5,428 nt of DNA from Deltaproteobacteria bacterium. GTDB taxonomy: Bacteria > Myxococcota_A > UBA9160 > SZUA-336. The notes under the pieces are model-generated. The model saw nothing but the letters and a program-made list of their open reading frames with translations. It had not been told where the DNA came from and did no database searches. Shown here piece after piece: positions 1 through 4,607 of the stretch. The stretch lies in assembly GCA_030673955.1 (NCBI GenBank), contig DAOVBF010000112.1:1-5428 (forward strand), in the 5' to 3' direction. A program made the position numbers and the translations under genes. Position 1 is the first letter of the stretch. The number at the start of each line of letters is the position of its first letter.

Positions 1-358
1 GGAACTGCAGGCGCTCGCCGATCAGCTGACGGTGGTCTTTCCCGAGAAGCTCGGCTCTCCGGAGACCGAAGAAGCGCTCCGCGGCCGCGTTGCACCAAGC
101 CACCCGGAAGTCCGGGGCGAGCACGAAGACGCCGACGCCTAGGCCGTCCAGCACCTCCACGGTGAGCAGGGGATCTCGAGCCTCGCCTTGCGCGATCGGG
201 TCACGCCGGCTTTGGCACTCTTCGGCGCCCTGGGCTTCGCTCTTTCGGGAGCCGTCCAATACGTAACACCCCAGCACCGCGGCCCTACTTCGAGAGCACG
301 CGGCAGCACAGGTTTTCGATCCGCCATCCCCCGGCTCCCCTGCCGCGAATAGCATCAT
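1..358 (-). CDS. PAS-domain protein, N-terminal part (cut by the left edge)
   Basis: An open minus-strand frame of 119 codons runs off the left edge, so only the N-terminus is present. Residues about 66-119 look like the start of a PAS sensory domain: a helix (LTVEVLDGLGVGVFVL), then the first strands and the N-cap region, VAWCNAAAERFFGL and RRAELLGKDHRQLIGERL, which fit the usual pattern of N-x-A-x-x-x-x-F-G and E-L-x-G-K. PAS domains bind small ligands or cofactors, or mediate dimerisation, and usually sit in front of a histidine kinase, diguanylate cyclase or sigma-54 activator module. That output module lies outside the window. Residues 1-60 are low-complexity with four cysteines (C17, C21, C31, C48) and no recognisable fold. 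The start is uncertain: tandem ATGs at 358 and 355 have only a weak upstream GAAG, and an in-frame GTG at 277 is an alternative. The gene diverges from the dehydrogenase gene at 563, so a link to its regulation is possible but unproven. The PAS call is fairly secure and the exact start is not. Confidence 0.6.
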   Translation of the reverse strand, partial: MMLFAAGEPGDGGSKTCAAACSRSRAAVLGCYVLDGSRKSEAQGAEECQSRRDPIAQGEARDPLLTVEVLDGLGVGVFVLAPDFRVAWCNAAAERFFGLRRAELLGKDHRQLIGERLQF

Positions 359-505
359 ACAGGCACTTCGGCCGATCGTGGTGGGGTTTCTGCGCCAAAC
401 CGTTCAAAGCCCCCTGCTCCATCTGTAGGTATTTGGCTACAAAACACAGCCGGGCGGCGGCCAAGCGCAGCAAGGCGGGGCGGAGCGAAGTAGAATGCCT
501 GCCAA

Positions 506-535
506 TCCCCCCTGCGGATGGAGCTTCCGGGGGGA
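506..535. repeat. Perfect 7-bp inverted repeat (possible 5'-leader hairpin)
   Basis: The arms TCCCCCC (506-512) and GGGGGGA (529-535) are exact reverse complements separated by 16 bases. In RNA this would form a stem of seven pairs, six of them G-C, ending 27 bases before the ATG at 563 and 14 bases before the Shine-Dalgarno sequence. No T-run follows, so it is not a canonical intrinsic terminator. It could be a leader hairpin affecting translation or mRNA stability, or chance in GC-rich DNA. Confidence 0.4.
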
Positions 536-549
536 GCCACCCGTCTGTC

Positions 550-555
550 AGGAGA
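550..555 (+). promoter_or_regulatory. Shine-Dalgarno sequence deciding the start at 563
   Basis: AGGAGA lies seven bases before ATG 563. It favours this start over the in-frame upstream ATG at 518, which would add 15 residues (MELPGGATRLSGERG) that do not look like the family N-terminus and are partly encoded by the inverted-repeat region. Confidence 0.7.
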
Positions 556-562
556 GCGAGGC

Positions 563-1750
563 ATGGACTTTCGAGACTCACCCCAGGAGGCAGCCTTTCG
601 AGCCGAGGCTCGCGCCTTCCTCGAAGCACACGCGCCCGAGAAGATCCCGGGCTATGGCCATGAGGACTTCGACGAGCAGCAGGTGGTGGCTCAGGCCAGG
701 CAATGGCAGCGCACGCTCTTCGAGCACGGCTGGGCTTCGATCATCTGGCCAAAGGAGTACGGGGGCCGCGGTCTCGGGCCCATCGAACAAATCATCTGGA
801 ACCAGGAGCTCGCGCGGATCGGGATCGGCGAGTCGCTCTTCCTCCAGGGCACCGGCCTGGCTGGGCCCACGATCATTGCCCACGGCAGCGAGGAGCAGAA
901 AACGCGCTTCCTGGAGCCCATTCTTGGGGCGGAAGAGATCTGGTGCCAGCTTTTCAGCGAGCCCGGAGCCGGTTCAGACCTGGCCAATGTCGCGGCGCGC
1001 GCCGAAAAGTCCGGCGATGCGTGGGTCATCTCGGGCCAGAAGACCTGGTGCTCGGGCGCAAGCTACTCTGACTGGGGCATGCTGCTCGCGCGCAGCGACC
1101 CCAAGCTGCCCAAGCACAAGGGCATCACGTACTTCCTCATCGACATGCATTCGCCGGGCGTTGAGGTGCAGTCCATGCGACAGCTCGATGGAGGGGAGCA
1201 CTTCAGTGAGGTCTTCCTGAACGAGATACGCGTGCCCGATGCGAACCGCCTCGGCCCCGAAGGCGCCGGCTGGAGTGTCGCGAGGACCACGCTCATGAAC
1301 GAGCGCATGACCATTGGAGGCCTCGAGCGCTTGTTCTCCTTCGGCTTGCTCCTCGATCACGCTAAGGCGAACCGCCAGCGCGTGGACGATGTGATGCGCG
1401 ATGAGCTCGGCCGAGTCTACACATGGACAAAGGCACTCGAGCTGCTGAACGCGCGGGTGGTCACGAAGCTCGGCCGGGGGGTCATTCCGAACGCCGAGGC
1501 CTCGGTGATGAAGATCGCGATCGCACGCATGATTACGAAGGCCGGCGATATCGGCCTGCGTCTTTCGGGACCCGAGGCGATGCTCCGCCGTGGCGAATGG
1601 CAGAATCAGTTCCTCCTCGCGCCGTCGATCCATATCGGAGGTGGAACGGATGAGATCCAGAAGAACATCTGCGGAGAGCGCGTGCTGGGGCTACCGCGCG
1701 AGCCGAGCAGTGACCGCGAGGTCCCGTTCGACAAGCTGCCGCGAAGCTGA
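563..1750 (+). CDS. Acyl-CoA dehydrogenase, catalytic-type subunit (FadE26-like)
   Basis: This 395-residue flavoprotein of the acyl-CoA dehydrogenase superfamily should oxidise an acyl-CoA to the 2,3-enoyl-CoA in the cytoplasm. The N-terminal helical domain spans about 1-120. The flavin/substrate signature FSEPGAGSD is at 131-139 and SGQKTW at 157-162. The C-terminal helical domain ends with IHIGGGTDEIQKN (356-368) and ERVLGLPRE (372-380). The catalytic base of medium-chain enzymes (the E of YEGT) is Gly360 here. Instead Glu247, in MNERM, aligns with the glutamate used by isovaleryl- and long-chain acyl-CoA dehydrogenases and by the mycobacterial FadE26 (ChsE4) type. The usual R-x-Q-F-G FAD motif is absent, as expected for a subunit working with a partner. 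The start at 563 is chosen because AGGAGA (550-555) lies seven bases upstream and MDF is a typical family N-terminus. An in-frame ATG at 518 has no such site. The gene converges on the second dehydrogenase, 11 bp away. Family assignment is certain and the substrate unknown. Confidence 0.93.
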   Translation: MDFRDSPQEAAFRAEARAFLEAHAPEKIPGYGHEDFDEQQVVAQARQWQRTLFEHGWASIIWPKEYGGRGLGPIEQIIWNQELARIGIGESLFLQGTGLAGPTIIAHGSEEQKTRFLEPILGAEEIWCQLFSEPGAGSDLANVAARAEKSGDAWVISGQKTWCSGASYSDWGMLLARSDPKLPKHKGITYFLIDMHSPGVEVQSMRQLDGGEHFSEVFLNEIRVPDANRLGPEGAGWSVARTTLMNERMTIGGLERLFSFGLLLDHAKANRQRVDDVMRDELGRVYTWTKALELLNARVVTKLGRGVIPNAEASVMKIAIARMITKAGDIGLRLSGPEAMLRRGEWQNQFLLAPSIHIGGGTDEIQKNICGERVLGLPREPSSDREVPFDKLPRS

Positions 1751-1761
1751 GAAAACCCGGA

Positions 1762-2892
1762 TCAGACGCCCATGCCCTCGATGATGCGGCTGCGGTGATA
1801 GGTCGGGCTGCCGAGAAGCTCGTCGTTGGTCTTGGCTCGCTTGAAGTAGAGCTGCGGGTCGGCCTCCCAGGTGGTACCGATGCCACCGTGGATCTGGATG
1901 CTCTCGGCGGCGGCGCGTAGATAGGCGTCGTTGCTGAGACTCTTCGCGATGCTCGCGGCCTGTGCGAGCTCCTCCTCGTTCTGCGCAGCAACCCAGCTGG
2001 CCCAGTAGACGGCGGCCTTGGCGCTCTCCACCTCCAGCAGCACCTCGGCGCACTTGTGCTTCACCGCTTGAAAGGAGCCGATCGGACGGCCGAACTGGAC
2101 GCGAACCTTGGCGTAATCCACCGCTGTGTGGAGGCACTGCTCGGCACCTCCCGCGCTCTCCGCAGAGAGCAACACCGCGGCTTGGTCGAGGGTTCGGGCG
2201 AGGGCTTCCGCCGCGGCGCCGGGCTGCCCCAGCAGGTCCACACGAACGTCAGCGAACTCGAGACGCGCCTGCTTGCGCGTCAGATCCAGGGTCTCGAGAG
2301 GCATAGCACGCAGCCCATCGGCGTCCGAGCGGAGGCTTAGCAGGATGAGTCCGTCGCGCTCTTGTGTACCCTCGAGACGCGCCGCGACAATAATCAGATC
2401 CGCCGTGTGACCATCGGTGACGGGCGTCTTGACGCCGCTGAGCCGGAAACCGTCGCCGTCCGGGCGAGCCACCAGCGCAATCGAGCCGGGCTCCCAGTCT
2501 CCCGCCTCCTCGATCATAGCGAGAGTTGCCACCGTATCACCGGAAGCGATACCCGGGAGCAGCGCCTGCTTCTGCACCTCGCTACCGGCATTCAGGACCG
2601 CGTTGGTGGCCAGGCACGCCGTCGAGAAATAGGGTGCGCAGAAGAGAACTCGCCCCATCTCCTCGAGCACGATGCTGAGCTCGAGGAAGCCGAAACCCTG
2701 ACCGCCGTAGTCCTCGGGGATGTGCAGACCCTGGAGGCCCAGCTCGCCGGCCATCTGCTTCCAGAGGCCAGCATCGTAGCCCTCGCGCGTTTCCATCAGG
2801 CGTCGCACCTCGCTGGAGGCGGACTTCTCTTCGAAGAAACGCCGCAGCGTCTCGCGAAACTCATCTTGCTCTTCACTGAACGCGAAGTCCAT
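1762..2892 (-). CDS. Acyl-CoA dehydrogenase-fold partner subunit lacking the catalytic Glu (FadE27-like)
   Basis: The 376-residue protein has the whole acyl-CoA dehydrogenase fold: N-terminal helices (MDFAFSEEQDEFRETLRRFF), IPEDYGGQGFGFLE at 58-71, a beta domain at about 120-225 and a C-terminal helical domain. The FAD-binding signatures R264-x-Q266-F267-G268, F274-Q275 and IHGGIG (334-339) followed by TWE (341-343) are intact. Aligned by eye to human MCAD and IVD, the MCAD glutamate position is Leu360 and the IVD/LCAD position is Ala238, so neither known catalytic base is present. The usual EPGAGSD loop is replaced by IEEAGDWEP (127-135). This is the pattern of the non-catalytic beta subunit in alpha2-beta2 enzymes such as mycobacterial FadE26-FadE27 (ChsE4-ChsE5), and the neighbouring gene at 563-1750 has the complementary set of motifs. 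It is the second gene of an operon: its ATG overlaps the synthetase stop codon (TGATG), with AGAGAGG at 2901-2907 eight bases upstream. The partner role is inferred. Confidence 0.9.
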   Translation of the reverse strand: MDFAFSEEQDEFRETLRRFFEEKSASSEVRRLMETREGYDAGLWKQMAGELGLQGLHIPEDYGGQGFGFLELSIVLEEMGRVLFCAPYFSTACLATNAVLNAGSEVQKQALLPGIASGDTVATLAMIEEAGDWEPGSIALVARPDGDGFRLSGVKTPVTDGHTADLIIVAARLEGTQERDGLILLSLRSDADGLRAMPLETLDLTRKQARLEFADVRVDLLGQPGAAAEALARTLDQAAVLLSAESAGGAEQCLHTAVDYAKVRVQFGRPIGSFQAVKHKCAEVLLEVESAKAAVYWASWVAAQNEEELAQAASIAKSLSNDAYLRAAAESIQIHGGIGTTWEADPQLYFKRAKTNDELLGSPTYHRSRIIEGMGV

Positions 2893-4442
2893 CAGATCGC
2901 CCTCTCTCGGCCTTCCCAGTAGGGATCCCGCAGCTTCCGCTTGTAGAGCTTCCCGTTCGGGTCGCGCGGCATCTCGTCGATGAAGTCGATGCTACGCGGG
3001 GTCTTGAATTTCGCAAGCTTGTCCGCACAGAACGCGAGGATCTCCTCGGCGAGGCTCGAGCTGACCTCGACATCCTCCACGGGCTCGACCACCGCCCTCA
3101 CCTCCTCTCCCCAGTCCGGGTGCGGGATCCCGAAGACCGCGACATCCGCGACCTTCGGGTGCTGGTGGAGCACCGCCTCGATCTCGGCCGGATAGATGTT
3201 CACGCCGCCCGAAATAATCATGTCGGTCTTGCGGTCGCAGAGGAAGAGATAGCCCTCATCGTTGAGGTATCCGATATCACCCACGGTGAAGTACTCGCCG
3301 CGGCGGCTCGATGCGGTCTTCTTCTTGTCGCCCTTGTACTCGAAGCCGGCCTGCCCCAGTTTCATGAAGACCGTTCCCGTCTCGTTCGGCGCCAGCTCGT
3401 TACCGTCGTCGTCGAAAATCTTGATGTCAGAGCCCGCCCACGCCCGTCCGACCGTGCCGGGATACTCGAGCCATTCCTGGGGCGAAACGATCGTGCCACC
3501 TCCCTCGGTGGCGGCGTAGTACTCGTAGATCGAGGGACCCCACCACTCAAGCATCTTCCGTTTGGTCTCGATCGGGCAGGGAGCGGCAGCGTGCACCATG
3601 GAACGCAGTGATGAGACGTCGTACTTCGAGCGAATGTCTTCCGGCACACTCAGCAGGCGGTGAAACTGCGTCGGCACCATATGGCTCGAGGTGACCCGAT
3701 AGCGGTCGATCAGCTCGAGCATGTCCTCCGGACGCCACTTATCCATCACCACCAGCGCATGGCCGAAATGAAGCGAGGTGGTCGCGAAAACCAGCACGGC
3801 CGTGTGGTAGAGCGGTGAGCCGCAGATGTGGACGTTCTCGTCCTCCGCCTTGAGCCCGAACATCGCGAGGAAGGCGGTCATGAGCGTCGCCACAGGGTCG
3901 GGGTCGACCGGCGCGAGTGGCCGACGCACGCCCTTGGGCTGGCCCGTCGTGCCCGATGTGTAGTTCATGACCTGTCCCACGCTACGCTCTTCGGGCAGTG
4001 AATCCGGTTGCCCGGCGCCGATCTCGCCGAAGCTCCGAAAACCCGGCACCTCCCCCAGGGAGAAGAGGCGTTCCCCGGCCAAGCCGAGCGCGTCGACCGT
4101 GCCCCGGCAGATCTCGGAGAAACGCTCGGCCCCCACGAAGAGCTTTGCCTCGCTGTCCTCGACGATGTAGGCGATCTCGGGAGCCGCCAGATGGTGATTG
4201 ATGGGTGTCAGGTACATCCCCGACTGGAACACCGCGAGGTAGAGCTGGATCATCTCGGCGGAGTTGGGAAGCACCACCGCGATGCAGTCTCCCTTCTCCA
4301 GTCCGAGAGCACGGAGGCCGTGACAGATGCGGTTGGTGGCGGCCAGCAGCTCGCCGCGGCTCCATTTGCGGCGATCGGGATCCACGAGAGCCAGCTTTTC
4401 GGGATCCCTCTCTGCAAACTTGTAAAAGCCAAGCTGAGACAC
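2892..4442 (-). CDS. AMP-forming acyl-CoA synthetase (fatty-acid/carboxylate--CoA ligase, FadD family)
   Basis: This 516-residue member of the adenylate-forming (ANL) superfamily activates a carboxylic acid with ATP to an acyl-AMP and transfers it to CoA. The phosphate-binding loop YTSGTTGQPKG is at 161-171. SPLYHTA at 209-215 and the A5-type motif YEYYAATEG at 306-314 line the adenylate and acyl pockets. VGDIGYLNDEGYLFLCDRK (387-405) holds the ribose-binding aspartate and hinge region, followed by ISGGVNIYPAEIE (410-422). The C-terminal PRDPNGKLYKRKLRD carries the probable catalytic Lys498. Length is normal for the family, and there is no signal peptide or membrane segment. From memory, the stretch around HMVPTQFHRLL and AAAPCPIETKRKMLEWWG resembles actinobacterial FadD4-like synthetases more than FadD17, but this is not certain enough for a symbol. 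The start is GTG at 4442, with GGGGAGA (4451-4457) eight bases upstream. It leads a two-gene operon with the downstream dehydrogenase subunit, suggesting that the CoA ester is passed to that enzyme. Confidence 0.94.
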   Translation of the reverse strand: MSQLGFYKFAERDPEKLALVDPDRRKWSRGELLAATNRICHGLRALGLEKGDCIAVVLPNSAEMIQLYLAVFQSGMYLTPINHHLAAPEIAYIVEDSEAKLFVGAERFSEICRGTVDALGLAGERLFSLGEVPGFRSFGEIGAGQPDSLPEERSVGQVMNYTSGTTGQPKGVRRPLAPVDPDPVATLMTAFLAMFGLKAEDENVHICGSPLYHTAVLVFATTSLHFGHALVVMDKWRPEDMLELIDRYRVTSSHMVPTQFHRLLSVPEDIRSKYDVSSLRSMVHAAAPCPIETKRKMLEWWGPSIYEYYAATEGGGTIVSPQEWLEYPGTVGRAWAGSDIKIFDDDGNELAPNETGTVFMKLGQAGFEYKGDKKKTASSRRGEYFTVGDIGYLNDEGYLFLCDRKTDMIISGGVNIYPAEIEAVLHQHPKVADVAVFGIPHPDWGEEVRAVVEPVEDVEVSSSLAEEILAFCADKLAKFKTPRSIDFIDEMPRDPNGKLYKRKLRDPYWEGRERAI

Positions 4443-4450
4443 GGCCCCGG

Positions 4451-4457
4451 TCTCCCC
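4451..4457 (-). promoter_or_regulatory. Shine-Dalgarno sequence of the acyl-CoA synthetase (GTG start)
   Basis: Read on the minus strand, GGGGAGA within a purine run (GAGAGGGGAGA) lies eight bases before the GTG at 4442-4440. It supports this GTG start. The protein then begins MSQLGFYKFAERDPEK, a typical short lead into the AMP-binding domain. Confidence 0.55.
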
Positions 4458-4502
4458 TCTCGATCAGGTCGGTTCGGGCTCTTGGCGGACCGATTCGCGG
4501 GC

Positions 4503-4531
4503 TTTATACCACCGCAGGGCCATGACAACAA
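4503..4531 (-). promoter_or_regulatory. Candidate sigma-70-type promoter for the synthetase-dehydrogenase operon
   Basis: On the minus strand, TATAAA (4508 to 4503) matches the -10 consensus at five of six positions. It is preceded at exactly 17 bases by TTGTTG (4531 to 4526), which matches the -35 consensus at three of six. Transcription would start near 4496, giving a leader of about 55 bases before the GTG at 4442. The -35 box lies inside the dyad at 4523-4546. Prediction by eye only. Confidence 0.42.
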
Positions 4532-4546
4532 TCTTGCTTGTTCACA
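4523..4546. repeat. Imperfect dyad, candidate repressor operator
   Basis: Perfect half-sites AACAA (4527-4531) and TTGTT (4538-4542) flank a 6-base spacer. After two mismatched pairs, the outer TG (4523-4524) and CA (4545-4546) pair again, so seven of nine arm positions are symmetric about 4534.5. The site is AT-rich in GC-rich surroundings and covers the candidate -35 box of the synthetase operon. Its size and symmetry suit a dimeric regulator such as the TetR-family repressors common at fatty-acid and steroid catabolism genes. No regulator of that type is encoded in the window. Confidence 0.4.
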
Positions 4547-4591
4547 CCGGCGCGGTACGCGTAGACTGGAGCACCCGAGACCTAGCCTTCG

Positions 4592-4598
4592 AAGGAGG
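4592..4598 (+). promoter_or_regulatory. Strong Shine-Dalgarno sequence for the TTG-started luciferase-like gene
   Basis: AAGGAGG is a near-perfect anti-16S match nine bases before TTG 4608. It decides the start: the frame has no ATG or GTG nearby, and the protein beginning MKIDGAILV from this TTG opens with the first beta strand of the luciferase-like barrel. Confidence 0.8.
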
Positions 4599-4607
4599 AT
4601 ACCGGCC

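Larger units (their letters stand above)
359..562. other. Divergent intergenic region without a convincing gene
   Basis: This 204-bp gap separates the PAS gene (minus) from the first acyl-CoA dehydrogenase (plus), so it should hold promoters for both. An AT-richer island at about 424-447 (around GTAGGTATTTGGCTACAAAA) is the likeliest promoter location, but I found no -35/-10 pair with good spacing on either strand. A GC-rich stretch at 448-495 follows. The only clear structure is the inverted repeat at 506-535, listed separately. Small frames crossing this gap lack a ribosome-binding site and a recognisable protein pattern. Confidence 0.5.
4443..4607. promoter_or_regulatory. Divergent promoter region between the synthetase operon and the luciferase-like gene
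   Basis: This 165-bp non-coding region separates the two divergent start codons (GTG at 4442 on the minus strand, TTG at 4608 on the plus strand) and must carry both promoters. It is notably less GC-rich at about 4500-4545 than the flanking genes. A minus-strand promoter and a dyad inside it are listed separately. For the plus strand I see only a weak -10-like TAGACT (4562-4567) without a good -35. Confidence 0.6.

Noticed and set aside
385..401. Small inverted repeat GGTTT-CTGCGCC-AAACC
   Set aside because: Five-base arms with no T-run and no extension outward; expected by chance in a gap of this size.
518..562. Upstream in-frame ATG for the first dehydrogenase
   Set aside because: No Shine-Dalgarno sequence; it would add residues unlike the family N-terminus. 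ATG 563 has AGGAGA at good spacing.
285..629. 114-codon minus-strand frame across the left intergenic region
   Set aside because: It overlaps the start of the dehydrogenase gene and the PAS frame, and shows no ribosome-binding site or recognisable protein.
495..1220. 241-codon plus-strand frame overlapping the first dehydrogenase
   Set aside because: Ser/Arg-rich low-complexity translation in another frame of a clear dehydrogenase gene; it has no recognisable domain and is a typical GC-rich shadow.
974..1633. 219-codon antisense frame within the first dehydrogenase
   Set aside because: His/Arg-rich translation mirroring the codon bias of the sense gene, with no family motif and no leader.
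2362..2922. 186-codon plus-strand frame antisense to the second dehydrogenase
   Set aside because: The sense strand carries an unambiguous dehydrogenase; the antisense translation has no domain pattern.
3120..3611. 163-codon plus-strand frame antisense to the acyl-CoA synthetase
   Set aside because: It lies opposite the conserved core of the synthetase and its composition is that of a frame shadow.
4469..4493. TCGGT ... ACCGA inverted pair in the leader of the synthetase operon
   Set aside because: Five-base arms with a 15-base spacer and no further symmetry; too weak to call an operator.
4551..4567. CGCG-GTA-CGCG palindrome followed by the -10-like TAGACT for the luciferase-like gene
   Set aside because: The palindrome has four-base G/C arms and TAGACT has no acceptable -35 at 16-18 bases; not separable from chance.
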